This document shows, one piece after another, positions 27,777-37,024 of a DNA stretch of 64,000 bases (position 1 is its first letter; every line of letters begins with the position of its first letter). The position numbers and the translations under genes were made by a program. The notes below the pieces were generated by a model. That model was not told the DNA's origin, ran no database searches, and saw only the letters and a program-made list of their open reading frames with translations. The stretch covers positions 4,194 through 68,193 of the forward strand of contig CAJMSZ010000007.1 in assembly GCA_905216215.1 (NCBI GenBank), in the 5' to 3' direction. The DNA comes from an uncultured bacterium (GTDB taxonomy: Bacteria; Bacillota; Clostridia; Lachnospirales; Lachnospiraceae).

Positions 27777-29044
27777 TTGGTTTCTCCTTTCCAGTGTGTT
27801 TGGGGAATATGAATGGTAAAAACAGTCTGTCCAGGCTGTGAAGTAGCCCGAATGACACCGTGCCACTGGTTTTCCACTAAATCCTTTACCAGATTAAGTC
27901 CCAGACCTCGGTTGACTTCACCGGTATCATAATTGATTTTGGTGGAAAATCCCGGATAAAAAATCTGTTCTAAGTCTTCCGGTGAAATACCTGGTCCGTC
28001 ATCTTCTACTTTGAAAATATAAAAACTATCATCAGAGGTTTCACTGATTTTAATATGAACATCTGGTTTTACAGAAGCTTCAATGGCATTGTTCAGAAGA
28101 TTACGCATGACAGACATGAAAAAATAATGCTTGTCTGTGTACAAATTTTCTTCTATCTGAATGTCAAGCGATAATTGTTTCCCTTCTGGAAGAGAGGCAT
28201 TCAGACTATTGTCCAATACTTGGAAAATATCAGACAGATACATTCCTTCGTCAGTTAAGTTCAAATCCAGAGCTTCGGAAATTCCGCGAAGAATCAAAGC
28301 ATACTCTTTTTTGAGCTCATGAACATCTTTTGCGACATTTAAAGCCTTGCGGGAGAGCTCCTCATTAATATGAGCCTCTTCCATTTCCTGGAATAGTTTA
28401 TAGGATATGTTCATTGTCTCTTCAATCATTTTGCTGTCTTTCTGCATCAGGACTACTTCGTCATTTAATTTAGAAATCAAAAGAAGCAGTCTCTGGTAAC
28501 GTTGTGCGTGTTCGTGCTTGAGAAGACTGAATTTATAATAGCGGAGACAGAACAGCAAAAACCAAATGCACATAGAACGTAACAGTGCGACAAGAATGAT
28601 ACTAAAGTAGTAATTCTGTGTAAAGCCAGAAACACTCTGACGGAGCAGTACTTCTGCAAAATTGGAAAGAAAGTCACAGAAAAATAATGTCATTGGGGCT
28701 GTGAGCGACAGCTCATAATTTTTCTTCCGGCAATAGGTATAAAAAAGAAATCCATAAATAAGGTAGAATACCATTTCCGGAAAGTAGGAAAGTATGTTCC
28801 ATGTGCCAGTGCTTAACCAGTGCAGAATTGTTCTGGACGCAAGGACCCCGATGGCAGACAGATATGTGACCGGAATAATTGGATATTCCCCAAAAAGAAT
28901 GACAGAAATAGAAAACACAAAAATTCCGATTGAAATTCGAAAATCACTGTTAAAAAGATTAAAATAGATTTGCGCTCCAACAATCACGGCAACACTGATT
29001 CCCAGAACCTGTGTAAGATTGGATATTTTCTTGTTTGTAAGCAT
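27773..29044 (-). CDS. Membrane sensor histidine kinase, GlnK/YcbA-like
   Basis: The 423-residue kinase has about six N-terminal membrane helices (residues 10-195) and a cytosolic coiled region. A DHp-like helix contains DVHELKKEYALILRGI, with a likely phospho-histidine. The HATPase domain has an N box LLNNAIEAS, a G1 box EDDGPGI and a G2 region NRGLGLNLVKDL. Start ATG 29044 follows GGAGGG; an ATG 12 codons upstream has no good site. Promoter at 29157-29185. The membrane sensor is integral with little extracellular sequence, so the signal is probably sensed in the membrane or through a permease. Confidence 0.85.
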   Translation of the reverse strand: MLTNKKISNLTQVLGISVAVIVGAQIYFNLFNSDFRISIGIFVFSISVILFGEYPIIPVTYLSAIGVLASRTILHWLSTGTWNILSYFPEMVFYLIYGFLFYTYCRKKNYELSLTAPMTLFFCDFLSNFAEVLLRQSVSGFTQNYYFSIILVALLRSMCIWFLLFCLRYYKFSLLKHEHAQRYQRLLLLISKLNDEVVLMQKDSKMIEETMNISYKLFQEMEEAHINEELSRKALNVAKDVHELKKEYALILRGISEALDLNLTDEGMYLSDIFQVLDNSLNASLPEGKQLSLDIQIEENLYTDKHYFFMSVMRNLLNNAIEASVKPDVHIKISETSDDSFYIFKVEDDGPGISPEDLEQIFYPGFSTKINYDTGEVNRGLGLNLVKDLVENQWHGVIRATSQPGQTVFTIHIPQTHWKGETK

Positions 29045-29156
29045 AAATGTTTCCCTCCATAAAATAATATTTTCCTCCATGCTTAGTTGTGTGTTAAAAT
29101 GATAATGCTTTGGATTGTCCGGTACTTGTATGGTATCAATCCCATGACTTACTTAT

Positions 29157-29185
29157 ATTATAGGAAAAAGCGATTGTATAAGCAA
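29157..29185 (-). promoter_or_regulatory. Promoter of the kinase/response regulator operon
   Basis: On the minus strand TTGCTT (29180-29185), 17 bases, TATAAT (29157-29162). Confidence 0.6.
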
Positions 29186-29300
29186 GAAATTTGTCATGTC
29201 TGTAAGCATATATTTGAGAATGTATTGGGAGGAGGGAGTTGTTTCTTAACCCTATTTTAACTATTAAAATGCTATACTTTAGATATCTGGAGGAAATTGA

Positions 29301-30362
29301 ATGAGAAAAAAACATGGGGTATTGCAGGATGCCGGATTTACGGTTATCATTTTATGTCTGTTTATCGGGATAGATGCGGGGATTACGAACATTCTAGGAG
29401 TAAATTCATTGGTTGCCGCTATTTTTACATTAGCCGTATTCATTATCTCGTTGTATACGGAAGGATACATATATGGACTGGTGGCATCGATGATAAGTAT
29501 GTTTGTGGTGAATTTTGCCTTCACTTTTCCATATTTGAAATTTAATTTTATCATAACTGAGAATCTGGTTTCTGCGGTGATTATGTTGGTGGTTGTATTT
29601 ATGACCAGTGCACTTACAACGAAGCTGAAGCAGCAGGAAAAGGTTCGGGCAGAGGCTGAAAAGGAGAAGATGCGTGCAAATTTACTCCGTGCCGTTTCCC
29701 ATGACCTTCGGACGCCACTTACCACTATTTATGGTTCCAGTTCTGCCATGTTGGAGAATTATTATGAATTGTCCAATGAAGAGAAGATTGAACTGGTACA
29801 AGGGATTAAGGAAGACGCGGAATGGATGACCGGTATGGTGGAAAATCTATTATCCGTCACAAGGATTGGGAATAATAGAGTGGAACTAAAAAAAACACAG
29901 GTAGTATTGGAAGAATTAATTGACAGTGTTCTGATCCGATTTCAGAAGAAGTATCCCAGCCAGCCGGTGGACGTGGAAATACCAGATGATTTTATCAGTA
30001 TCCCTATGGATGCGGTCTTGATCACACAGGTTCTGGTGAATATGCTGGAGAATGCAGTTCTCCATGCAAAGGGAATGACGAAGCTCTCTCTTCATGTACA
30101 TACGGAGGAAGATGAGGTAGTATTTGAAGTAATAGATAATGGATGTGGAATACCGGATATCCGAAGAAAAGAAATTTTCACAGGATTTTTTGAGGAAAAG
30201 GAGCTTCCGGTTGATAATAAGAAGCGAAGTATGGGCATTGGACTTTCAGCCTGTGCTTCTATTATTAAGGCACATGATGGAGAAATTGAAATGGAAAATC
30301 TTCCGCAAGGAGGATGCTGTTTCCGATTTAAGCTAAAGATGGAGGAAAATCCCAGTGAGTAA
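29301..30362 (+). CDS. KdpD-like sensor histidine kinase, C-terminal half only
   Basis: The 353-residue kinase consists of a DUF4118-type four-helix membrane domain (about residues 10-110), as in the middle of KdpD. HisKA follows (RAVSHDLRTPLTTIYG) and then an HATPase domain (N box MLENAVLHA, G1 DNGCGIPD, G2 SMGIGLSA). The large N-terminal KdpD and Usp domains are absent. Since ATG 29301 has CTGGAGGAA in front, this looks like a natural short form rather than a fragment. No kdpFABC genes are in the window. The signal may therefore differ from turgor or potassium. It overlaps the following regulator gene. Confidence 0.85.
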   Translation: MRKKHGVLQDAGFTVIILCLFIGIDAGITNILGVNSLVAAIFTLAVFIISLYTEGYIYGLVASMISMFVVNFAFTFPYLKFNFIITENLVSAVIMLVVVFMTSALTTKLKQQEKVRAEAEKEKMRANLLRAVSHDLRTPLTTIYGSSSAMLENYYELSNEEKIELVQGIKEDAEWMTGMVENLLSVTRIGNNRVELKKTQVVLEELIDSVLIRFQKKYPSQPVDVEIPDDFISIPMDAVLITQVLVNMLENAVLHAKGMTKLSLHVHTEEDEVVFEVIDNGCGIPDIRRKEIFTGFFEEKELPVDNKKRSMGIGLSACASIIKAHDGEIEMENLPQGGCCFRFKLKMEENPSE

Positions 30363-31059
30363 CAATAGATATAAAGTACTGATTGTTGAAGATGAAGCAA
30401 ATATTTGTAATATAGTAAGGGCTGTCCTTACCATGAATGATTATCAGGCATTTGAAGCACACAGTGTAAAAGAGGGGAAAATGATGTTTTTCTCTTACTC
30501 ACCGGATTTAATCCTTCTGGATTTGGGGCTTCCGGATGGGGATGGAATTGAACTTATTAAGATAGTGAGAGACGAATATGCTACCCCGATTATAGTGTTG
30601 TCAGCACGGACGGATGAAAAGGATATTGTGCTTGCACTAGATGCAGGAGCAAATGATTATATTACGAAGCCTTTTGGTACGGGAGAATTGCTGGCACGTG
30701 TGCGGGCCACTCTTCGCAGTTCCCACCAGTATGGGGCAAATATCAGTGAATCCGGCAGAAAATTCTGCTTGGATGATTTGGAGATTAATTATGAGGAAAG
30801 AGAAGTTACCGTTGCCGGCAATTCGGTGAAGCTGACACAGACAGAGTACAATATTTTGGTGCTTCTTTCTTCTAATGCAGGAAAGGTCATGACCTATGCA
30901 GAAATCATTCGTGAAGTATGGAAATGGGCAGATTCTGGAAGTGTCAAGAAATTACAAGTAAACATGGCAAATATTCGGAAAAAGCTTGGGATTAAGCCGG
31001 GAACAAACCAGTATATAACCAACCAACTGGGTGTGGGATATAAAATGAATATTAATTAA
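30355..31059 (+). CDS. KdpE/OmpR-type response regulator
   Basis: The 234-residue protein has a receiver domain with EDE near residues 11-13, the phospho-aspartate in LILLDLGLPDGDG and lysine in YITKPFG. The winged-helix DNA-binding domain covers about residues 135-230 (LTQTEYNILVLLSSNAGKV). Start is GTG 30355 with GGAGGA 10 bases upstream; it overlaps the kinase stop by 8 bases, so the two are translationally coupled. With the KdpD-like kinase it forms a two-component pair whose target genes are not evident here. Confidence 0.9.
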   Translation: MSNNRYKVLIVEDEANICNIVRAVLTMNDYQAFEAHSVKEGKMMFFSYSPDLILLDLGLPDGDGIELIKIVRDEYATPIIVLSARTDEKDIVLALDAGANDYITKPFGTGELLARVRATLRSSHQYGANISESGRKFCLDDLEINYEEREVTVAGNSVKLTQTEYNILVLLSSNAGKVMTYAEIIREVWKWADSGSVKKLQVNMANIRKKLGIKPGTNQYITNQLGVGYKMNIN

Positions 31060-31064
31060 TGAAG

Positions 31065-31110
31065 ATCGGCTCTTGTGTGATACATTCGTATCAGAGGGCC
31101 GATTTGTATT
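31065..31110 (+). terminator. Probable terminator after the KdpE-like gene
   Basis: Nested stem: ATCGGC (31065-31070) with GCCGAT (31098-31103), and TGATAC (31078-31083) with GTATCA (31088-31093) around ATTC, followed by TTGTATTT. Confidence 0.6.
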
Positions 31111-31294
31111 TACGCGAGCAACGAGCCAAAGTCCGTGCTTGCACGAGACCTTGGCGACTGCCGCGATAACTTGAGAAACTCGCGAAGCGTGTTTCTCATA
31201 GTTTACGCAAGCAACGAGGCAAAGTCTGTGTCTGCACAAGGTCTTGTCGACTGCCGTGATAATTTGAGAATCTGGCGGAGCGCGATTCTCATAG
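31109..31294. repeat. Two tandem 93-bp units of a structured repeat
   Basis: Units 31109-31201 and 31202-31294 have exactly the same length and differ at about 16 of 93 positions. Each folds into hairpins, and several differences are compensatory. The terminal stem is GAGAAAC/GTTTCTC in unit 1 and GAGAATC/GATTCTC in unit 2. An internal stem changes its closing C-G pair to T-A (CGTGC..GCACG, TGTG..CACA). No protein is encoded. The region 31060-31467 otherwise holds the terminator and the pgcA promoter. Confidence 0.8.
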
Positions 31295-31340
31295 TTTGGA
31301 AATGACCTGGAAAAGCACTATGGGATATGGGCGGAAACGA

Positions 31341-31370
31341 TTGACAATAGCAGGCAAGTCCGTGTATCAT
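31341..31370 (+). promoter_or_regulatory. Promoter of the phosphoglucomutase gene
   Basis: Perfect -35 TTGACA (31341-31346), 18 bases, TATCAT (31365-31370). A small GAGAGG/CCTCTC hairpin lies early in the leader. Confidence 0.75.
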
Positions 31371-31467
31371 AACAGCATGAGAGGCATTTCCTCTCTGTGT
31401 GATTAAGATGACAGACAGAAGATAAGGCATAATAATAGAATCAGATTAGAAAGATGGGTGAAGAAGG

Positions 31468-33150
31468 ATGTACATGGATGAGTACAAACGATGGAAAGAA
31501 GCGAATCTGGAGGATGGGGAGCTGAAGAAAGAACTGCTTTCCATTGACGGAAATGAGGAAGAAATAAAAGAACGTTTTGCTGTTGCGTTAAAGTTTGGTA
31601 CAGCGGGACTTCGTGGAATCCTGGGAGCAGGAACGAACCGCATGAACATTTATGTGGTGCGCCAGGCAACCCAGGGACTTGCAAATTGGGTAAAAGCCCA
31701 GGGTGGAAGCCAGCTTGTTGCAATCAGCTATGACAGCCGGATCAACAGTGATGTGTTTGCGAAAAATGCGGCTTGCGTGCTGGCGGCCAATGGAATCAAA
31801 GTGCGTATTTACGATGCGCTGATGCCGGTTCCGGCGCTGAGCTTTGCAACTCGTTATTATAAGGCGAATGCAGGAATTATGGTAACTGCTTCCCACAATC
31901 CATCGAAATATAATGGATATAAAGCATATGGCCCGGATGGATGTCAGATGACGGATGAGGCGGCCAATGCGGTTTATGCAGAAATCCAGAAAACAGATGT
32001 CCTTGACGGAGCGAAGATGATGAACTTTGAAGATGGACAGAGTGCAGGACTTATTGAATATGTAGAAGATGCATGCAAAGAAGCGTTATATGAATCAATC
32101 GAGGCATGCAGTGTTCGACCGGGGCTTTGCAAGACAGCAGGACTTAAGCTGGTTTATTCTCCACTGAATGGAAGTGGTCTTGTGCCGGTGACAAGAATTT
32201 TGAAAGACATCGGTGTGAAGGATGTGACAATTGTTCCAGAGCAGATGTATCCGGATGGAAATTTCCCGACTTGCCCATATCCGAATCCGGAAATTTTTGA
32301 AGCACTGAAACTGGGACTTGAACTGGCAGAAAAGTCAGGGGCAGATTTGATGCTTGCCACAGACCCGGATGCAGACCGTGTGGGAATTGCCATGAAGTGC
32401 CCGGATGGAACCTATGAACTGGTAACCGGAAATGAAATGGGTGTTCTTCTGCTGGATTACATTTGTGCTGGACGGATGGAAAATGGCACGATGCCGGAAC
32501 ATCCGGTGGCTGTAAAATCCATCGTATCTACACCCCTTGCAGACGCAGTAGCAGCACATTATGGGGTGGAACTCCGGAATGTACTTACTGGTTTCAAATG
32601 GATCGGGGACCAGATTGCCAAATTGGAAGAAGCAGGAGAAACCGAACGGTTTATCTTTGGATTTGAAGAAAGCTATGGATATCTGGCCGGACCATATGTG
32701 CGTGATAAAGATGCAGTGGTAGGTTCCATGCTGATTTGTGAGATGGCAGCTTATTATCGCAGCAAGGGTTCTTCTATGAAAGAACGTCTGGAAGAAATTT
32801 ATGCGGAATATGGACGGTATCTGAATCAGGTAGACAGCTTTGAATTTCCAGGTCTTTCGGGGATGGAGAAGATGGATGAGATTATGGCAGGATTACGTGA
32901 AAATCCGCCAAAGGAATTTGCTGGTTATGCTGTTGTGAAAGCGACAGATTACAAGAATGCGGAAGAAACCGGACTTCCTTCCGCAAATATTCTGTTTTAC
33001 CGTTTGGAAGATGGTGCAACTGTTATTGTACGTCCGTCAGGAACAGAACCCAAAATTAAAACATACTTTACTACACTTGGCAAGAATCTGGCAGAGGCAA
33101 AAGCACAGAAAGAGAAACTGGCAGAGGCGCTGAAACCGCTTATGGCATAA
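31468..33150 (+). CDS. pgcA: Phosphoglucomutase/phosphomannomutase (alpha-D-phosphohexomutase)
   Basis: The 560-residue enzyme interconverts glucose-1-phosphate and glucose-6-phosphate, linking glycolysis to glycogen, cell-wall and glycolipid precursors. The catalytic phosphoserine is in TASHNPSKYNGYK, the magnesium loop is DPDADRVGIA, the sugar-binding loop is GFEESYGYL and the phosphate-binding loop is RPSGTEPKIK. GGTGAAGAAGG precedes two in-frame ATGs at 31468 and 31474, and either could be used. The B. subtilis PgcA-type is the nearest match. A strong promoter is at 31341. Its product could feed the branching enzyme GlgB encoded 1.6 kb downstream. Confidence 0.92.
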   Translation: MYMDEYKRWKEANLEDGELKKELLSIDGNEEEIKERFAVALKFGTAGLRGILGAGTNRMNIYVVRQATQGLANWVKAQGGSQLVAISYDSRINSDVFAKNAACVLAANGIKVRIYDALMPVPALSFATRYYKANAGIMVTASHNPSKYNGYKAYGPDGCQMTDEAANAVYAEIQKTDVLDGAKMMNFEDGQSAGLIEYVEDACKEALYESIEACSVRPGLCKTAGLKLVYSPLNGSGLVPVTRILKDIGVKDVTIVPEQMYPDGNFPTCPYPNPEIFEALKLGLELAEKSGADLMLATDPDADRVGIAMKCPDGTYELVTGNEMGVLLLDYICAGRMENGTMPEHPVAVKSIVSTPLADAVAAHYGVELRNVLTGFKWIGDQIAKLEEAGETERFIFGFEESYGYLAGPYVRDKDAVVGSMLICEMAAYYRSKGSSMKERLEEIYAEYGRYLNQVDSFEFPGLSGMEKMDEIMAGLRENPPKEFAGYAVVKATDYKNAEETGLPSANILFYRLEDGATVIVRPSGTEPKIKTYFTTLGKNLAEAKAQKEKLAEALKPLMA

Positions 33151-33180
33151 GCACAGAAAAATGGCAGTAATAGGATAACA

Positions 33181-33222
33181 AACAGGAGTTGAAATCTTGA
33201 GAAAGATTCAACTCCTGTTTTC
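33181..33222. terminator. Bidirectional terminator between pgcA and the symporter gene
   Basis: A 17-bp stem with one bulged A (33181-33198 with 33203-33219) and GAGA loop is followed by TTTTCG, between convergent genes. Confidence 0.9.
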
Positions 33223-33239
33223 GTGGTACGACAGGCATT

Positions 33240-34610
33240 TTATTTCATCTGAGCAGAATAATCCTTCAGTGCTTGTAGTGCTTCTCTTGACATAGGAAAG
33301 ACTGCAATCAGATTAAAGATGGTCATCAGTCCGACACCGATATCGCCCAAATCCCAGACAAAGGTGTATGTAGATAACCCTCCGACAAATAACATGACCA
33401 GGGCAAGCACCTTGTAAAGTGTCTGGAATACCCATTTATCTCCGAACAGGTAGGCTACATTGGAACGGGCATAGAATAGAATTCCGATAAAGGTGGAAAA
33501 GCTGAACATCCATAAAGTAACCGTTGTAAAAATCACTCCTGCATTTCCAAAATGATAATGCATGGCAGTCTGCAAAAGTTCCATGCCGGAAAGTCCTTCC
33601 AGAAGGCTGGCAGGCGCAAGAAGCATAATCATTGCCGTGCAGCTGCAGATAAGAATCGTGTCAATCAACACGCCAAATGCCTGAAACAGGCCTGCTTTTG
33701 CCGGATGACTGACATCGGCTGCGGCTGCCGCACACGGGGCAGAGCCGGAACCTGCTTCGTTGGAGAAGAGTCCGCGTTTGACTCCATTCATCAGAGCAGC
33801 ACCGAAACCTCCGGCAACTGCCTGTCTCAGACCAAAGGCTTCCTCGAAAATACGCTGGAAAACAAAAGGAAGCAAAGTCATATTTTTGATAATAATAAAA
33901 ATGGAAATCAAAAAATAAAATGCAGCCATTACCGGAACAATAATATCCAATACTTTTACCGTTGCATTTTTCCGCAACACGATGACTGTAGCCAGTCCCA
34001 CAAGAAGAATAGTCGAAAAAAGCGGCGGGATGGCAAATGCATTATAAAAGGCAGAGGATACGGAATTGCTGATAACCTGACTGACTCCGCACCAACAGAG
34101 CAGGCCGGACAGGGCAAACAGGACACCGATGATACTGCGTTTTTTTCCTTTTGCAAAAAAATCATGGATATAATAGGCCGGACCGCCCCGGTATCCTCCG
34201 TATAAGGGGTCAGGCTGCTTATGAAGCTGGGCCAGTGTAGCTTCCACAAAGGCGGTAGAGGAACCAATTAAAGCAGTGAGCCACATCCAGAATACAGAAC
34301 CTGCGCCACCTACGGAAATAGCCGCAACTACACCGACCATATTTCCCATACCCACCCGTGTAGCTGTAGAAACAATCAAAGCCTGCACACCGGAAAGGGC
34401 ATGCTTGTCTATTGTGCGTTTTTCTAAAGAAATCCGGAGCATTTCCTTAAAATAACGAACAGGGAGAAAATGTGTCCGAAGGGTAAAGTATAGCCCTGTC
34501 GGAATCAGCAGCAGCACCAGAAGGGAAATACCAATGGAGGAACCGCCCGGCAGAGAAATGGAAAATAAATCACCCCAAAGTAGATTGTAAAAGAAATAAA
34601 TAAATTTCAT
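33240..34610 (-). CDS. Sodium:alanine/glycine symporter (AgcS family)
   Basis: The 456-residue protein has about 11 helices and the AgcS hallmarks: VSTATRVGMGNMVGVVAAI, GPAYYIHD, FSNEAGSGSAPCAAAAA. The last matches the conserved N-E-A-G-x-G-S/T motif. It imports alanine or glycine with sodium. Start ATG 34610 (MKFIYFFYNLLWGD) is chosen because GAGG lies 9 bases upstream; in-frame starts farther upstream lack a ribosome site. A promoter lies at 34671-34699. It is monocistronic and convergent with pgcA. Confidence 0.9.
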   Translation of the reverse strand: MKFIYFFYNLLWGDLFSISLPGGSSIGISLLVLLLIPTGLYFTLRTHFLPVRYFKEMLRISLEKRTIDKHALSGVQALIVSTATRVGMGNMVGVVAAISVGGAGSVFWMWLTALIGSSTAFVEATLAQLHKQPDPLYGGYRGGPAYYIHDFFAKGKKRSIIGVLFALSGLLCWCGVSQVISNSVSSAFYNAFAIPPLFSTILLVGLATVIVLRKNATVKVLDIIVPVMAAFYFLISIFIIIKNMTLLPFVFQRIFEEAFGLRQAVAGGFGAALMNGVKRGLFSNEAGSGSAPCAAAAADVSHPAKAGLFQAFGVLIDTILICSCTAMIMLLAPASLLEGLSGMELLQTAMHYHFGNAGVIFTTVTLWMFSFSTFIGILFYARSNVAYLFGDKWVFQTLYKVLALVMLFVGGLSTYTFVWDLGDIGVGLMTIFNLIAVFPMSREALQALKDYSAQMK

Positions 34611-34670
34611 ATTAATAAACCTCATACTTACCATAACATTGTGTATGATGAAATACATCAAACATCTTCA

Positions 34671-34699
34671 AGTATATAATAGAAAACGGATTTTGTCGA
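34671..34699 (-). promoter_or_regulatory. Promoter of the AgcS symporter gene
   Basis: On the minus strand TCGACA (34694-34699), 17 bases, TATACT (34671-34676). Confidence 0.65.
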
Positions 34700-34721
34700 G
34701 TATCCATCCGGTCTTCAGTTC

Positions 34722-34750
34722 TGTACATTTCCTAACCGATTTGGTATAAT
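34722..34750 (+). promoter_or_regulatory. Promoter of glgB
   Basis: TGTACA (34722-34727), 17 bases, TATAAT (34745-34750) with the TGG extension. It stands 36 bases before the ATG. Confidence 0.7.
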
Positions 34751-34786
34751 CATAGATAAAAGAACGGGTGGAAAAGGAGGGGAACG

Positions 34787-36808
34787 ATGTATCGCATTTT
34801 AGAATGGAATCCGCAGTTAAAGAACTTTGAGAGTGACATCCAGCTTCGGATGAAGCAATATGAAGATACAAAGGAGCGGCTGTTGGGCAGGAGACTTACA
34901 CTGGATGAATTTGCTAATGGTTCTGCGTATTTTGGAATTCACCGGACAGACGATGGATGGGTGTACCGTGAGTGGGCACCCGGAGCACATCAGATGTATC
35001 TGATGGGAGAATTTAATCAGTGGAATCAGACCGAATATCCTATGAAACGTTTGGAAAATGGCATATGGGAGCTTTATTTGCCGGGCAAGGATGCATTATG
35101 GGACGGATGTAAGATTAAAGCTGTAGTCGATGCCAATATGCAGAGAACGGAACACATTCCGCTTTATGCGAGACGTGTAGTGCAGGATAAGGAAACCATT
35201 ACATGGTGTGCAGAAGTGGTAGATGATGCAAAGACATTTCCGTGGACAGATGAGAAGTTTCAAGGGGAAGAGGAACTCTATATCTACGAGGCACATGTGG
35301 GAATGGCTCAGGAAGAAGGGAAAATAGGTACTTATCGGGAGTTTGCGGATAAGATACTTCCACGTGTGAAAGAGGCAGGATATAATACAATTCAGCTTAT
35401 GGCAATCATGGAGCACCCTTACTATGGCAGTTTTGGTTATCAGGTTTCCAGCTTTTTTGCTGCGTCCAGCTGGTTTGGAAAACCCGAAGATTTGAAATAT
35501 CTGGTAAATCAGGCACATGAGATGGGAATCCGCGTTCTGCTGGATGTGGTACATTCTCATGCGGTAAAAAATACAGCCGAGGGTATCAATCAGTTCGATG
35601 GTACCACATGGCAGTTTTTCCATGAAGGGGAAAAGGGTGAGCATCCGGCATGGGGAACCAAATGCTTTAATTATGGGAAAGATGAGGTGATTCATTTTCT
35701 TCTTTCCAATCTGAAGTTCTGGATGAGGGAATATCATTTTGATGGGTTCCGCTTTGATGGAGTGACTTCCATGATTTTCCATGATCACGGACTTGGCTCT
35801 AGCTTTGATGACGACCATAAATATTTTTCCTTAAACACGCATATCGAGGCACTTACCTATCTACAGCTTGCCAATGAGCTGATTCATGGAATCAATCCGA
35901 AAGCCATTACAATCGCAGAAGATATGTCAGGAATGCCAGGAATGGCGCTTCCGGTTTCCGATGGTGGAATCGGCTTTGATTACCGTCTGGGAATGGGGCT
36001 TCCGGATATGTGGATCCGTACCATTAAGGAAAAGCGGGATGAAGACTGGAACATTGGCGGTATGTGGGGAGATATGTGTCTGCGCAGGCCGGGAGAGCAT
36101 ACGGTAGCCTATGTGGAAAGCCATGATCAGGCTCTGGTTGGGGACAAGACCTTGATTTTCCGTCTGGCAGATGCCAGAATGTACACGGACATGGACAAGG
36201 CCTGTCACAATGTTGTGATTGACCGGGCGATTGCACTGCACAAGATGATCCGTCTGTTTACCATGGCAGGGGCAGGTGAAGCTTACCTGAATTTTATGGG
36301 GAATGAATTCGGACATCCGGAGTGGATCGATTTTCCAAGGGAAGGAAATGGCTGGAGCTTTCATTATTGCCGCAGGCAGTGGAGCCTTTTGGACAATGGT
36401 TATCTGAAGTATCAGTGGCTGGGAGTATTTGACCGGGATATTGTGGCGCTCACCAAGAAGAATCATATTTTCAGACAGCAGATGGCGAACCTGCTGCTCT
36501 TAAAAGAGCCGGAGAAAATAATTGCATTCTATCGGAATGGACTGGTGTTTGCACTGAATTTCCATCCATCTAAGTCTTTGGATCATGTGCTGATTCCGGT
36601 GCCACGGAAAGCAGATTATACGCTGGAACTTTCCAGTGACGATGTAAAATACGGAGGGCAGGGGCTGATGGAGCACATGACCTATCCTGTGAAAGAGTTT
36701 GAAGGCAGATATTATATGGAAGTGTATTTGCCGGCAAGGACAGCCGGAGTGTGGAAAGAAGCGAGTACTGCTGAGGGCAGAAAAGTGAAGAACGGTAAGA
36801 AGAAATAA
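34787..36808 (+). CDS. glgB: 1,4-alpha-glucan branching enzyme, eukaryotic-type (GH13_8)
   Basis: The enzyme introduces alpha-1,6 branches into glycogen. The 673-residue protein has an N-terminal CBM48 domain (YREWAPGAHQMYLMGEFNQW), a GH13 barrel and a C-terminal beta domain. Catalytic regions: DVVHSHAVKN, GFRFDGVTSM (nucleophile Asp), IAEDMSGMPG (acid/base Glu) and YVESHDQALVGD. The FDGVTSMIFHDHG form and the overall plan match plant/animal and some Bacteroidetes/clostridial enzymes rather than E. coli GlgB. No other glycogen genes are adjacent. GGAGGGGA precedes ATG 34787. Confidence 0.93.
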   Translation: MYRILEWNPQLKNFESDIQLRMKQYEDTKERLLGRRLTLDEFANGSAYFGIHRTDDGWVYREWAPGAHQMYLMGEFNQWNQTEYPMKRLENGIWELYLPGKDALWDGCKIKAVVDANMQRTEHIPLYARRVVQDKETITWCAEVVDDAKTFPWTDEKFQGEEELYIYEAHVGMAQEEGKIGTYREFADKILPRVKEAGYNTIQLMAIMEHPYYGSFGYQVSSFFAASSWFGKPEDLKYLVNQAHEMGIRVLLDVVHSHAVKNTAEGINQFDGTTWQFFHEGEKGEHPAWGTKCFNYGKDEVIHFLLSNLKFWMREYHFDGFRFDGVTSMIFHDHGLGSSFDDDHKYFSLNTHIEALTYLQLANELIHGINPKAITIAEDMSGMPGMALPVSDGGIGFDYRLGMGLPDMWIRTIKEKRDEDWNIGGMWGDMCLRRPGEHTVAYVESHDQALVGDKTLIFRLADARMYTDMDKACHNVVIDRAIALHKMIRLFTMAGAGEAYLNFMGNEFGHPEWIDFPREGNGWSFHYCRRQWSLLDNGYLKYQWLGVFDRDIVALTKKNHIFRQQMANLLLLKEPEKIIAFYRNGLVFALNFHPSKSLDHVLIPVPRKADYTLELSSDDVKYGGQGLMEHMTYPVKEFEGRYYMEVYLPARTAGVWKEASTAEGRKVKNGKKK

Positions 36809-36821
36809 AAATTAGAAATGG

Positions 36822-36877
36822 AAAGGCTGAAGTTTTGCGGAAATCTAATCGCAGACGTCAGTCTTTTCTTGTTTTTT
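36822..36877 (+). terminator. Terminator after glgB
   Basis: AAAGGCTGA (36822-36830) pairs with TCAGTCTTT (36858-36866) with one G-U, followed by TCTTGTTTTTT. The loop is long, so the stem may have inner structure. The rest of the gap to 37025 shows no gene. Confidence 0.6.
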
Positions 36878-37024
36878 AAAGTGAATTATGTTATCCTCTG
36901 TCATAAGCATTATTTTTCTAAAATCAATTCGCACAAATCAGATAACATCTATTTTTATTCAATTGGAAATCAGAATGCTTAATCTCAAATATCAACACAA
37001 ATGAACAGCAGGAGGAGTATGCCT

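Noticed and set aside
31109..31294. CRISPR array
   Set aside because: Only two adjacent units of 93 bp, no unique spacers, and no cas genes.
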